A DNA stretch of 64,000 bases from Agrostemma githago (GCA_958450325.1 OY288256.1:50362953-50426952); one strand, 5' to 3'. Shown: positions 1-11,400, counted from the stretch's first letter. Program-made: numbers and translations. The notes: generated by a model from the letters alone, not told the origin.

Positions 1-157
1 CTAAATTCTTGGGAACTATTTTAGGAACGCAAATCTTCCTTTTTTTTTTTTTTTTTTTAAAAATGCAATGCATCTTGTCCATCCATCCTCATCTCATCCA
101 ATGGATGAGATGAGGACTCATGGACTCATATATAGAGAAGGACTCATAAGAGCCTTA

Positions 158-160
<3 letters not shown>
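1..160. other. Tail of a (TA)n-flanked repeat with a small hairpin
   Basis: No gene is seen. Positions 87-115 form a near-perfect inverted repeat (arms 87-100 and 102-115 around one base), followed by repeated phrases of the type gactcat up to a (TA)n tract. Read on the minus strand it resembles the left end of the sequence at about 54630-54720, which also starts at a TA run and has gagtccatga and cctcatct phrases. It is probably one end of a non-autonomous DNA transposon whose other end lies outside the window. Family not identified. Confidence 0.4.

Positions 161-218
<58 letters not shown>
161..218. repeat. (TA)n microsatellite
   Basis: A pure TA dinucleotide run of about 58 bp. The inverted-repeat element that starts at 219 directly abuts it, and another TA run lies at that element's right end near 3242. 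Confidence 0.97.
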
Positions 219-220
<2 letters not shown>

Positions 221-667
221 TTCATGTGAGAACCACTCCTTTAATGAGAACTGTGAGAACTATAATATGAGCCATTGGATCATAGTGTTTAATCTCATTC
301 GTTGGATCCTTAAAAAAATTTCAATCCCATCAATTTATCACAATTGCTTCAGCCTTCAACGCGTAACTCCTTCTCCTTCTACGAAATTCTTCGACCCGTA
401 ATCCTTTAATCCATAAATTCTTCAATCAACCATTGAATTTGATTCTTCAATCCATCAATTTTTCAATCGGCTTTTCTTCAATTCATCACAATTGGGTATT
501 GAACCCCAGTAACCTAAGTAAGTAATCCCAACAACGGTATATTATCGTTTTTTTTTTTCCAAATTTCTGATTGATTTAAAAGTTCATCTAAATTATTGTC
601 CTTTAATTTTTTTTTGTATGAATTTTATATGGAATACAAACACTTCTTCTTCAAACCCTACTCAATT

Positions 668-1285
668 TTAAATGTTAGTGTACCTTATGGCATATCTTTT
701 CTTAATTTTATCGTACTCTTTTTTTAATTTTGGTGTACCATTTATCAATTTTAGTACCCTTTTTCAATTTTAGCGTACTCTTATCGTACCCTCTTTTAAT
801 TATGGTGTACCATTTTTCAATTTTAGCGTACTATTTCTTAATTTTATCGTACCCTTTTTAAATTTTGGTGTACCCTTTTTCAATTTTAGCGTATCCTTTT
901 TCAATTTTAGCGTACTCTTTTCCAATTTTAGCATACTCTCTTTTCAATTTTAGTGTACCTTTTTTCAATTTTAGTGTATGTTTGTTAAATGTTAGTGTAC
1001 CCTATAGCATGCATTTTCTTAATTTTATCGTACCCTTTTTTCAATTTTCGCGTACCCTTTTTCAATTTTAGCGTACCCTTTTTCAATTTTAGTGTATCAA
1101 TTTTCAATTTTAGTGTACCCTTTTTAAATGTTAGTATACCTTATAGCATACCTTTTCTTAATTTTATCGTACCATCTTTTAATTATGGCATACCCTTTTT
1201 CAATTTTAGCGTCCCATTTTTCAATTTTAGTGTATCCTTTTTAAATGTTAGTGTACCGTATAACATATATTTTCTTAATTTAGTT
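668..1285 (+). repeat. AT-rich minisatellite, unit about 20-23 bp
   Basis: Many imperfect copies of a unit close to ttttcaattttagcgtaccc, with a variant aaatgttagtgtacc. The unit is near a multiple of three in places, so long open frames rich in Phe, Asn, Ser and Val appear. These are by-products of the repeat and not genes. Confidence 0.9.
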
Positions 1286-1734
1286 TCTACCACCTCCTTG
1301 TTTCCTTGCAAAGAATCTTTGTGAATTAATAACGATACATTAAAATAAATAAAACATATGTTAAAACATAAAATACGTACACCGAATCATCCACTGAATC
1401 TTCTATCATCCACTTAAAAGCATTTCAATTTCCAGAATCACAGTTACTCTAATGTTATTAGGGGTTAATAATTGATCAGGGGGTTCTAAACAATACTTGT
1501 ATTTTCACTAATGCTTTAGTCTTAATTGAATGGAACAAGTAACAAGTTTGAGGTCATTGTTCAATTTTGATCGAAATACAAACCCAGTCAGTCGTGTGAG
1601 TATAAACCAGCTTATTATATCATCTAATTGATTTCACAATTTCAATTCTAACTACATTTAGAAAAACATTAGTTTTTGACGTATGTAAGGAAATTTAATT
1701 AATGTCGATAATATGTGATTCGATGAACAAACCT

Positions 1735-2900
1735 TAATTTCACAAAATCCACAATTTTATGTTAATAAAAACCTGTATAAAGAAAAAAAATTCCTACAGT
1801 GGAATGGGAGCACGCAAATTATCCTACAGTGGCAGGTTAGTGATGGTTCAGGCGGTATTAAGCAACCTGCATTTATATTGGTCTCGTATCTTCATTATTC
1901 CTTCCTCGGTTATTGCCCAGATTAATGCTATTTGCAGAAATTACTTATGGAAGGGTAGCGAGCACTTTCAGTCCCCCTCTTTGGTAGCGTGGGATAAAGT
2001 TTGTTGTCCTAAAATTGAAGGGGGCTTGGGTCTTATGGATATTCACATTTGGAACATTGCTGCAATAGGGAAATATGCGTGGTGGGTTACTTGTAAAGCC
2101 GATCATATGTGGGTTAAATGGGTTCACTCTGTTTTTTTGAAGGATAAAGATTGGAAGACTTATATGCCACCCCTTAATTCCAGTTGGTCTTGGAGAAAGA
2201 TCTGCTGGGTTAAGGACAAATTTTATTCCAATAATCTCTTCCCCTCCCTCATCGCTCAAGGTCGATCGTATGATGTGCAAGAAGGTTATGATTGGCTACG
2301 GATACAAAGTCAAAAAGTGGTTTGGGAAAAGCTAGTTTGGAACAGAATTAGCCTCCCTAAGCATGGTTTCATTGCTTGGCTAATTTGTCACAATAGGCTG
2401 CTTACTAAAGATAGGCTTGCCAAGATGAGTATTGTGGGAGATCTTACTTGTTTTCTTTGTGGTGTAGCCGATGAAACACATGAGCACTTATTCACGCACT
2501 GTGTGTATGTGCATCAATGCTTCACTCGTCTATCCTTTTGGCTACAGCAAGTTATACCTCGGCACGATACAGCAAAGTGGTGGACAAGGCTTAGAATCAA
2601 TTCTCTGTTGCTGAAACAGATTTATGCAGCGAGTATTACAGCAATATGGTATCATGTTTGGAGAAATCGGAATCATGCGCGTGTGTACCAGATGCTAGAA
2701 CACCCAGCGAAGCTGGTAGAGATAGTTAGGAAAGAGATTTGTATTAGAATTAAGACTCTCAGGCGTAGCATTCCTAGTAAATATCACTCTAAACTAGATA
2801 GATTACTAGATTGATCACTCCAGGAAGTTGTAATTGGTGACTTTGACATATGAATATATATACTTACATTTGCACCAAAAAAAAAAAAAGAAAAAAAATT
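1735..2900 (+). mobile_element. 5'-truncated LINE (non-LTR retrotransposon) with poly-A tail and TSD
   Basis: The insert begins inside the reverse transcriptase gene and ends in an A-rich tail (about 2876-2898). The 9-mer AACAAACCT occurs directly before it (1726-1734) and directly after it (2901-2909), as expected for target-primed reverse transcription. It sits inside the 219-3224 element, so it is younger than that element. Confidence 0.85.
1759..2814 (+). CDS. LINE reverse transcriptase C-terminus with zf-RVT domain (partial)
   Basis: A 351-residue open frame matching the last part of a plant LINE ORF2. It starts in the RT thumb/connection region (phrase KLSYSGRLVMVQAVL, then YWSRIFIIP), continues through the family's GGLGLMD phrase, and ends with a zf-RVT zinc-binding domain. 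There the phrase LVWNRISLPKHGFIAWL is followed by CFLCG and HLFTHC, which give a C-x2-C and H-x4-C pattern. The endonuclease and the catalytic YxDD part of RT are missing because of 5' truncation, so the protein cannot be a working RT. The first ATG is only the first one available after the truncation and is not a native start. The frame is otherwise unbroken, suggesting a fairly recent insertion. Identity as a LINE is secure; the exact clade is not. Confidence 0.85.
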   Translation: MLIKTCIKKKNSYSGMGARKLSYSGRLVMVQAVLSNLHLYWSRIFIIPSSVIAQINAICRNYLWKGSEHFQSPSLVAWDKVCCPKIEGGLGLMDIHIWNIAAIGKYAWWVTCKADHMWVKWVHSVFLKDKDWKTYMPPLNSSWSWRKICWVKDKFYSNNLFPSLIAQGRSYDVQEGYDWLRIQSQKVVWEKLVWNRISLPKHGFIAWLICHNRLLTKDRLAKMSIVGDLTCFLCGVADETHEHLFTHCVYVHQCFTRLSFWLQQVIPRHDTAKWWTRLRINSLLLKQIYAASITAIWYHVWRNRNHARVYQMLEHPAKLVEIVRKEICIRIKTLRRSIPSKYHSKLDRLLD

Positions 2901-3226
2901 AACAAACCTCGTCAAATACACATTTTTGTTTAGGGTAATTATAGTTGTTGTCTCCACCGAAGAATTGAATCTTCATTTGTGAAATTGGAGAATTGATTGT
3001 CTGATTTCACGACTTTGTTTTGTTTGAATGAAGTTAAGTGGAGGAAGGAAGGATCAACTCAACAAAGTGTCAGGATATATTTTTGGGTAAAGAATATGAG
3101 TCAAATGACTTGCGTTAGGGTGGGGATGAATTTCAATTAATTTATGCCGTTAGATCTAAGAAGATCTAATGGTTAGGAGAAGTTCTCACAGTTCTCATTA
3201 TACCATAGGTTCTCACCGGATCTTGA

Positions 3227-3230
<4 letters not shown>

Positions 3231-3289
<59 letters not shown>

Positions 3290-3396
3290 TGTATGTATGT
3301 ATGTATGTATGTATGTATGTATGTATGTATGTATGTATGTATGTATGTATGTATGTATGTATGTATGTATGTATGTATGTATGTATGTATGTATGT
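3231..3396. repeat. Compound microsatellite (CT)n-(TA)n-(GTAT)n
   Basis: A short CT run leads into TA (about 3242-3262) and then over 130 bp of the tetranucleotide GTAT. The open frames of alternating Met-Tyr-Val-Cys or His-Thr-Tyr-Ile here are microsatellite artefacts. The tract is the target into which the following solo LTR inserted; the TA run resumes at 4144. Confidence 0.97.
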
Positions 3397-3736
3397 TCCG
3401 GTCAAGGAAACAATCGACCCGAAGCGGATTCGGATTCTTTGAATTTGATGTAACTTTGATGGTGATCGTTTTACTTCCCGAACCTCTCCTTCCTCTTACT
3501 CCAATAGTCGGACCTTTCCGGCGGAGGTGGTCTGCTCCCTGCACACAGAACGCATAGGGCCTCGGAGGTGTCCGAGGGAACCCTCTCCGATGCCTAAGTC
3601 AGTCCGTGAAATGCCTTGATGAACGTTACTTGTGAGGAGTAAGGTGGCGGTTTTTAGAGTAAGATTCTAGAGATAGAAAGTCCAACCCCCTCCTTGGGGG
3701 AAATACCGAAGTATTTGTAGGTTCTCCCCAGAGAGA

Positions 3737-3797
<61 letters not shown>

Positions 3798-4143
3798 GTG
3801 AGAGGACGAGGAGGTGACACGTGGGTTCACCTCGTCCACTTATTCCCCCCTTACCTTAGGCCTGGACGGGAGGGTTCTGACTTCTGCCCCCTGAGCCTGC
3901 CAGGGAGGAATGCCCTGAGGACTGGCAGGCAGGGGGACTCGTTGCTAAACCAGTGTGCGGCTTGACCCTGACAGACAGGGAGGGAGCTTGCTTGGAGCTT
4001 GGAGCGACTGAGGTTGCCCTTTGGAGGCTACCTGGCAAGGCTTTGCTTGATGGCCTGCCAAGCAGGCCTTTCTTCACTTTCAGGTCAGGCTTCCCCAGGC
4101 CCCGGATGGCAGGCGACCCGTGGCAGGCTACCGACCCCAATCA
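3394..4143 (-). mobile_element. Solo LTR (minus orientation) in a microsatellite
   Basis: Read on the minus strand the segment starts TGATTGGGG (at 4143) and ends CCGGAACA (at 3394), so it has TG...CA termini. It is bounded by atgta (3389-3393) and atata (4144-4148), a plausible 5-bp TSD with one change in a mutable microsatellite. It is GC-rich compared with its surroundings and contains a long GA run. It has no coding capacity and no visible partner LTR, so it is called solo. The family is unknown, possibly gypsy. Confidence 0.6.
3740..3794. repeat. (GA)n microsatellite inside the solo LTR
   Basis: A nearly pure GA run of about 55 bp (CT on the LTR's own strand). It lies roughly where a 5' leader could be, after a possible TATA-like ctacaaatac on the minus strand near 3715. 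Confidence 0.95.
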
Positions 4144-4615
4144 ATATATATATATATATAGTGGAGTTATCATAAGTTCAAGATGTAAATTAAGTTCATA
4201 AGGTCTATTAGTAACCATTGAATTAATTAGGATTAAGGGTTGAGATTATATTAGCAAAAGCATCATATTAGATGTAGTATTAAATATATTGTTGAATGTT
4301 GAGACTTCAATGTTGGTAATAAATATTAGGTCTCTTCCCAACTTTCAACATTTTTCATTCAATTATTCAATCTTATTATTTTCTTTTACATGTCACTATT
4401 CACTTGTTCATTCTAATTTATTCAAATATTTTTCCGTAAATTCTATTTCAAATATTGAATACAAAATTTAAATCATTCTTTAAATATAAGCATCTTCATC
4501 AATAGTTCCGTAAAACTTAATTATGAATGATAGCGTCTTCTTCAAATATTGAATACGAAGTTTTTTCTGACAAAATATCCATCTGTACGCTTGAAACTTT
4601 AATTCAATTACTACA
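4144..4615. other. Left piece of an interrupted host repeat
   Basis: After a TA run (4144-4160) the sequence is AT-rich and non-coding. It ends in the phrase cgcttgaaactttaattcaa just before the LTR element at 4616. The same phrase family recurs at 29795-30433 and 32720-32770, showing that these were continuous before the LTR insertions. It resembles a non-autonomous DNA transposon starting at a TA tract; the superfamily was not determined. Confidence 0.5.
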
Positions 4616-5000
4616 TGTAGACACCCGCATTTTGACTGCCACGTGTCTATGGTAGTCTCCGAAAAACACCCGATGATGATCGGACGTCAACGTGACTTGG
4701 TATACTCGGACTTGGGCTCGGAATTCATAATATCCGACATGGACTTTTAGCGGAGTAAAAATCTCACAAAACAGACCTCAAATTCAGGCCCAGTGGGTCG
4801 TTCCGAGTCAAATAAGACTAATTTGGGCCAAAACCGACACCAAAGATAAATCCCGTCTTTTGGCGACCGGGTCAAAACCCGGTCAAAGACGAAACCGTCT
4901 CGTAAAACAGCCAAGTTCAATTGGCGCACAAAATAAAATTCAAAAAACCAATCACAACAACAAGATCAATTCTTCCCTTATTTATCTCACCCGTTTGACC

Positions 5001-5111
5001 CACTCGATCCAGTGGATTGACCCCACTCGGTCGAGTGGAGCCTTTTGAACCCGGGTTTGGCCCATTTGCGAAGGCACTCGATCGAGTGCACTAGGGCCAC
5101 TCGATCGAGTG
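5001..5111. promoter_or_regulatory. Four-palindrome module in U3, upstream of TATA
   Basis: Four short palindromes with core ACTCGATCGAGT or a one-base variant, centred at about 5007.5, 5030.5, 5081.5 and 5104.5 (steps 23, 51, 23 bp). The third (5074-5089) is a perfect 16-bp palindrome. The position directly before the TATA box suggests a dimeric factor-binding array; function is inferred. Confidence 0.7.
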
Positions 5112-5134
5112 CCCCTATGTCGAGGGATGAAGCC

Positions 5135-5142
5135 TATAAATA
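5135..5142 (+). promoter_or_regulatory. LTR TATA box (TATAAATA)
   Basis: TATAAATACC follows the U3 palindrome row. The equivalent box is at 27779-27786 in the 3' LTR, 17644-17651 and 24747-24754 in the nested element, and 57319-57326 in the last element. It probably sets the RNA start of the element. Confidence 0.75.
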
Positions 5143-6034
5143 CCGCTTCACCCCCCATGCATTTTTTTTTTCCAGAACTTTTACCCTACATCTTCACCTA
5201 CATCTTCAGCCACAACTTACCTACACCAAGCCTTAGAAACCCTAAGCCAAACACACCAATTCTGAGCCCCTTTGTCCCTCGGAAACCGACGCAACACACA
5301 CACACACCACAACTCTCATACATCCTCGATACTCCCGAGCCCGTGCCGCTATTACGAGTCCATTTCCGAGGTCCTTACTAAGCATGTATGTTGAGGGTGT
5401 CCTAAACCCCATCTTAATCTCTTTTATCTCGTTTCGTTTTCATTTAATTCATCGTATTTTGTATTATAATCATATCGATCTAGTAACACTAACACTAGCA
5501 TTTTTGTATTTTTTATATTTTCGTTTTTGTATCATTTTATCGTCACTAACATTAATAATACCGTGTATACGTAAGATAGTATCAAATTCCGGTTTTAAAT
5601 CCGTTTGACTATGATTTTTGCCTAAAATCCGTCTAATCCCTTTTGCGAGCAACAATGGAGGTGGAGTCCTTTCGAGGAGCCCCGCCCCAACGTACTCAAG
5701 GGCGTGACGCGATTGCAAACGGTCGTAGTTGAACGTATTTAACCCCATTTTCATAATTGGTACGAAACCCGTTGACACGAAAACCGACATCACGTAACCC
5801 GAAAGGGTTAGTTCCGATGTCGTGACGTAGAGGGATGCATTTCGTCACTAATTCAAAGTTTTCTATTCTAACGTAAACGTTTTCCCAAAATTCCGGTGAC
5901 GGTATTATAATCGTTCATACACGATTATAGTACCGGAGGCCAAATTAAATACAAATCGTGCGATATTTGTATTTGGTTTGACCGTTCATCGATTTTAAGT
6001 CATAAAACAAAGCGAGTTATCACTCGTACAGGGA

Positions 6035-6142
6035 GCACTCGACCGAGTGCCATAGGCCACTCGATCGAGTAGCACCCCAAAAAGTGGTCAGTAGCCACGT
6101 TAAACGTGCACTCGACCGAGTCACACCACGACTCGGTCGAGT
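6035..6142. promoter_or_regulatory. Second four-palindrome module in the LTR
   Basis: Centres near 6042.5, 6064.5, 6115.5 and 6136.5 (steps 22, 51, 21). The 51-bp gap contains cagtagcc. The same geometry and the cagtagcc phrase occur in the antisense-gene intron at 16147-16252 and in the solo LTR at about 45355-45459. Confidence 0.7.
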
Positions 6143-7153
6143 GGGTCCTGTAACCCATAAAACCGAGGGGTTTGACCCACAATTCAAGCCCCGACCTTTT
6201 ATCGACCTTAGTCATCACGTGCAAAGACTATCACGTGACTATCCTATTTTCAAAACCATGCACATCACGACACGTAGAACGACTTTGACCACCCTTTGAC
6301 GTGATAAGTCGGGACAAGACTACGGGACATGAGATCGGGCTAGCAATATGCCACAGTCTCTTATTTCCATCCTTCGTTTAGTACACGACATAATGTGTAT
6401 TCAATCGGGGTTAGTCCATCTACATATTTCGCGGTTTAGTTTACATACGGGTCCGTCCCTATCATTATATCGCGTTATTTTATTTTGTTTATTATTTGTA
6501 TGTATGTTGTATTGTGAATTCCGGGTTGTATTTCCGCCCGTGTAATTTGTACGTTATTTCTATTTATTTTCGAGCTTTGTTTATTTACTTGCTTTTACGC
6601 TTTATAAACGAACCTCGCATGCTAAATCACTTCGACAAATAATAAGATGCATTAAATGACGTAGTTAACGCAAAACTCACATGTTTAGCTAAAACGAACG
6701 CTGTTTGCATATCATTTAATCAATTTACTAGCGCACGTACACGAACACGAACGGTGTCTTAGTAGAGGCCGCCATGTGCGGGCGGGGTTGGGTGTCCTTA
6801 GTGGGCTTCCCAACACGTACCCTCACCCCTTACTCAGAACCTTTGGTTTCCGGATGTCCGAAACCCTTGGCGCACGAGAGTCATTTTATATACGAAAGCC
6901 GGTGTAAACGGTATCGATATAACAATGCAAAGGGACGAGCCCCATGAACTCTGAAATCGGAGTGGGCTTACTTTGTGTAAAGCCCATGACGACATAGAGT
7001 GGGCTCGTATGGTTCCGAATAACCACAAAATTCGGTGGCGACTCCATTTTGACTTAAATTTCGAACCCGAGAACAATCTTACCACGAGATTCATTCGCCT
7101 ACCCAAACCTGCGCTTCGCCGCGTCGGGGTGGACCTACGTCATGTCCACAATT

Positions 7154-7171
7154 TGGCGACTCCGCTGGGGA
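7154..7171 (+). other. Primer binding site, tRNA-Arg type
   Basis: TGGCGACTCCGCTGGGGA starts three bases after the LTR end. It is nearly complementary to the 3' end of a tRNA ending CGGAGTCGCCA and corresponds to the tRNA-Arg primer site known for Ogre/Tat elements. The same 18-mer is at 19357-19374 in the nested element; it is degenerate in the element starting at 55005. Confidence 0.8.
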
Positions 7172-8411
7172 TAACTGATGTACCACATGTCATCGGGGTT
7201 CCTAGGGTGAGACTCGAAGAGAAATCGTTCGTAGATTAGTGTGCGCGCATTAGTTTAATGATTCATGCATAACCCAAATTTGCCCGGGCCGGTTACTTGT
7301 GACCGACGTCCCACTATACCACGGTGCATTCCTACATGGGTGCGCTAAAGACATTGATGGTGGAACTCGTCTCGGTTTTGCGGCATGTCCTAAGACCAAC
7401 TCGGCTTAGGGAGTCCGTCCATCACACGAGAAAGCCATCGTTGTTGGTATAGACCCTATTTTGACCGACCGAGACTTAGCGTAATGCATACATGAGCGTC
7501 GTTATAATGCTTGTTTGACTACATGCTACCTGGTTTCCGTGTCATTTTTCAAAAAACCGTCATTTCAAAATTGCATCTTTCCAAAAATACCCACCTTTCG
7601 AAAAAACCCGAAATACTGTCCATTTCGGGACCCGTCATTCTAAAACGCCCAATTTTGGAAAACCCGAAATGCTGCCCATTTCGGGACTCACCTTTTCAAA
7701 ATATCCAATTTTCAAAACTCGGAATGCCGCCGAAATTTAGGATCAACGATTTGACTCAAAATATCCTTTTCTGTAGTCGGCATGCTGTCCGTTTCAATTC
7801 TCGAATTTCCACCCCCCACCACCTTGATTTTCGGAATTTTCCTTTTCAAAATTCTAATCTCGGTTTTTGAAATTCCGTTTCCAGTTTTCAAAACTCTCGG
7901 AAATTCGTTCATTTTGCATTCAAACCTCAACCTTTCCAAAACTTTCAACTTTCCTAAAATAAACCTTCCTTATTATAGGACCTGTCGTTTATCCGTGTGT
8001 CGGGTCTTTGCATAGTATGTAGAGGGTCTATAGCGTCGAAACTCCGTCGATCTTATATCACAAGTTTCCCCCCTTTCCCGAGTCCGCCTTATCTGTCAAG
8101 GCACGACCAACCCGCGTAGGGCATACCCCTACAAAGGAAAGTCCGTCCATACACTCGAGTCAAAAGTCTGGGGAGTAATCTCACGTGGACCTTCCTTCGA
8201 ACGGGACTAGGCCCACAAAGCCGAAATCCTAAGGAAGTCATACCACCCACGAGTCATCCGTCTAGGTGTCTTTATCGAGTCTTTTCCGCTCAATCCTTTC
8301 CTTTTGGGTCGCTCGGGACGTATTTTTTCCTTTGATTCCAAGACTGGGTTCGGTTTCTGATTACGTGGTGTTCTTACAGACAGGCCACCATCAACCATAC
8401 ACACTCGCAGA
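7172..8411 (+). other. Non-coding leader of the retrotransposon
   Basis: About 1.2 kb with no supported gene. It includes a conserved block (about 7275-7480) nearly identical to 19480-19690 and recognisable at 59118-59340, probably involved in packaging or translation. It also has repeated phrases like tttcaaaacccgaaatgctg (about 7545-7960). The short open frames here are not conserved between copies. Confidence 0.6.
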
Positions 8412-11400
8412 ATGGAAGCTGCTTTAGCTGATCTGAAAACCTTTGTGGACGCCATGGTCGACAAACAAGCCGACATCGACGCCCAACTGAATGAAATGAG
8501 GGCTGGACAAGTTGCCATCGTCACTCGATTGGCTGCGGTGGAGCACAGGACTCCAAATGCCGGGACTATTGGGCCTCTGGCTGATCTAGTTAGCTCAGTA
8601 CGTCGACTAGAGGAACAAGTTCACTTGACTGGGAGTAATAATATCCATCGGGAGAATAGTCGTGAGTATAACCCACTGAGTGACAAGCTGCCTGCAAACC
8701 TGAACCTCACCGGTTTGCCCATGTTCGAAGGGACTGAAGACCCGTTACTACATGTACGGGCCTTCAAGGAGTTCATGGCCATCAAAGGGGTGGACTCTAC
8801 CATGTTCAAGAACCTCTTTGCTGCGTCTCTTGAAAAGCACCCTCGGGCCTGGTACTATAGGCTAGACCCAAAGAAATACCCTACTTGGGATGATGTGGCC
8901 ACCGAGTTCGCTCGGAACTATGCTGACAACACCGAGATCCAAACCACAATGAGATCTTTGGAGGTTATGACCCAAGAGCCGAAGGAAGGTTTTACCAGAT
9001 ACCTTCAACGCTGGAGGGCCGAGAGCGTGAAACTGGTCGATAAGCCCAGTGAGAAGACTTTGGTGGAGGCTTTTGTCAAGAACCTCCTCCCATCTTACCG
9101 GGTTCACCTCCGATATGCTGTCATACCCAATTTCACCACCCTTACTGAAATGGGTATGAGAATCGAAGATGATCTAAGACTGGAAGGCCTCACTAAGGCC
9201 GCTGCTAAGGGTTACCAAGGGGCTTCTTCCTCCACTACCAAGCCTCAAGCTGCAACTCGCAGCATTTTCGACGCGGTGAATCTACTAGATACCCCGTCCA
9301 AGAAGAACACCCCACCTCGGGTTTTCACCGACATAGGTACAACCTATACTTATGCCTTACAAAGGCTGTCCTCAAAAGGCCTAATCCAACCGATAGGCCC
9401 AACTCCTGAAGTTCCGGTCGAGCGACGCTCCAAGAACTACAATGCCCAAGCCTATTGCCAGTACCACCGAGGCAATGGGCATGATACCGAGAAGTGCTGG
9501 AAGCTGAAGCACTTGATTCAAGACCTGATCGAAAGCGGTAAAATCCCGCTACCCGGAGATAAGCTCAGCAACAAAGAGAACCCTTTCAGCTCCCACGCCA
9601 TCTTTACCGGGGAGGTGATTGATTGTTCTCACCTTATCTCTCCATTCATCCCGCAAGTGAACAGGATCTGGTTTGACGACGAGGATGACGTCTACCTCGC
9701 CAAAGGGGAAGCTGTCCCCATCACCTCCGAGGAGATCCGAAGGACTAAATCCCGGGTCCTAACCAGTAACCACCTTGGTCGTCCCTATCAAGCCACTAGC
9801 TCTAGGGACACCCCTATCCCGACAACCGTCACTGAGCCATTCGGGACGGAAGTCGCCCTTGAAGAGCCAACTGCTGAAGCGGCTCTCATGAAGCAGTTGA
9901 AGAAGACCCGAGTTGACCTCACTATATGGCAACTCCTGGTTAGCTCTCAAGAGCATCGAGAAGCACTTACAAAGGCTCTCGATCAAATTAAGATCGACTC
10001 TTTGGTTACCCCTGCTGAAATGGTAGCCACGGTCCTGCCCCACCTGAAGGGCAAAGCTAAGGAAGGAGGCCCAATGATTACTTTCTCTGAGGCCGACCTA
10101 CCACCATTCGGGGCCTCCCACAATCTGGCCCTCTACATTACGGTGGTTTGCCGAGGAAAATACCTCCCTATGACCCTGGTTGATGATGGGTCCGCTGTGA
10201 ACGTCCTTCCTCACAGGACCGCAAAAGCCCTCGGCATTACCGAGGCTGACTATATCCCGACTGCTCAGACCATACAAGCTTTTGATGGGAGCCCAAAGTC
10301 GGTAGCTGGGGCCGTGAAACTGACCATCATAACCGGCCCAATAGAAAAGGAGCTCGAATTCCAGGTGATCGATGTCACCTCGTCATTCAACTTGCTCCTA
10401 GGTAGGCCTTGGATCCACGCGGTCAAGGCAGTATCATCCACCCTTCATCGTAAGATTAAGATGCCTCTACTCAACGATGTTGTTACCTTAGAGGCAACCC
10501 CAATGACTGTGGCTAGCTGTAACGCCACGGGACGCACAGACCTTTGGGGGTTCGACTTTGTGGGGATGATCGAAGAAGAGTACCTCTTTAGGCCTTACTT
10601 CACTACGAGCATCGACACGATGCTCCAAAACCTAGGGTACTTTCCGGGGGCTACCTCTCGACCCGATCTTCCAGCTGGGAAGATCATCGAGGTTCTCAAA
10701 GACGAAGAATCTCACTTTGGTCTCGGTTATGCTATAACTCCCGACAATGTTGTCCGAGCAGGGATTGAAAAGGCCTGCAACATCCTTAAGGGTATCCACT
10801 TGAGCCCTTATAGCCCACGGTTGGCTGATTACTTTGTCACACCAGTGTTTGGGGCTATCCAGGTTGGTTTATACCAACCCAATGCTCTGCAGCTCGGGAC
10901 CCACTTGGCCCGGGACTGCAACTACATTCCGGAGGACGTGTTCGCCCTCATCCAATCCAACGGAGCTGAAGATGCTGAGCCCGCGCTAGGGCTACTATTT
11001 GGGGAAGACACCATAGCCCCAACTCCAAAGGAAGACCTGGTCAACCTGATTCTTCGCAGCAACAGGTTTGACCCGACCAAGCTGATCTCGGATGTTGGTT
11101 CCGAGACGGGAAACAGGGCCTGGAGGAAGACTGTCAAGTGGACTGAGAGTCAGGGAAGGATCTACAAGCTGGTCACTGGAGAGGGAGACATGCCTGAGTC
11201 TGAGTCTGAGTCCGAGTCTGAGTCAAAGTCTGAGGTCGAGTCTAGGGAAGTCGATGCTAGAGTCACTCCTGTAACCCCTCTCCCCTTTACTATTCCTGCT
11301 GCTGGCACTTCAGGGTCTGTCCCGAGTGCCCTACCAATCCCGCCACTGACCAATGATCAGATGGCTGCTCTCTTTGAGCTGTTCTCCAAGTTTTCAATCA

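Larger units (their letters stand above)
219..3224. mobile_element. DNA-transposon-like element with symmetric inverted ends, TA-flanked
   Basis: The left end has gtgagaacc (226-234), an 8-bp gap, then aatgagaactgtgagaac (243-260). The right end has the exact mirror: gttctcacagttctcatt (3182-3199), an 8-bp gap, then ggttctcac (3208-3216). Such inverted ends next to TA runs on both sides suggest a non-autonomous DNA transposon. The interior holds a minisatellite and a later LINE insertion, and no transposase is visible. The exact termini and superfamily (Mutator-like or other) are not settled. Confidence 0.6.
4616..7150 (+). repeat. 5' LTR of the Retand/Ogre-like element
   Basis: 2535 bp, TG...CA. 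It contains a row of four palindromes (5001-5111) 24 bp upstream of a TATAAATA box (5135-5142), a conserved phrase gcatgtatgttgagggtg near 5383, and a second palindrome row (6035-6142). Near its end is a strongly conserved block (about 6760-7130) with gtgcgggcggggttgggtgt, which all LTRs of this superfamily in the window share. Confidence 0.93.

Noticed and set aside
865..1324. Phe/Asn/Ser-rich open frames that look like a repeat protein
   Set aside because: They follow an AT-rich minisatellite whose unit length varies; no start context or domain.
3169..3557. Open frames of repeated Met-Tyr-Val-Cys or Ile-His-Thr-Tyr
   Set aside because: They are read-outs of the GTAT microsatellite on both strands.
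5001..5111. Regularly spaced short repeats that might suggest a CRISPR-like array
   Set aside because: They are 12-16-bp palindromes in LTRs of a eukaryotic element, four per row, with conserved and not variable spacers.
6834..7239. Open frames at LTR ends that recur in all Tat LTRs
   Set aside because: The DNA block itself is highly conserved and open in several frames on both strands; the frames are not preferentially preserved.
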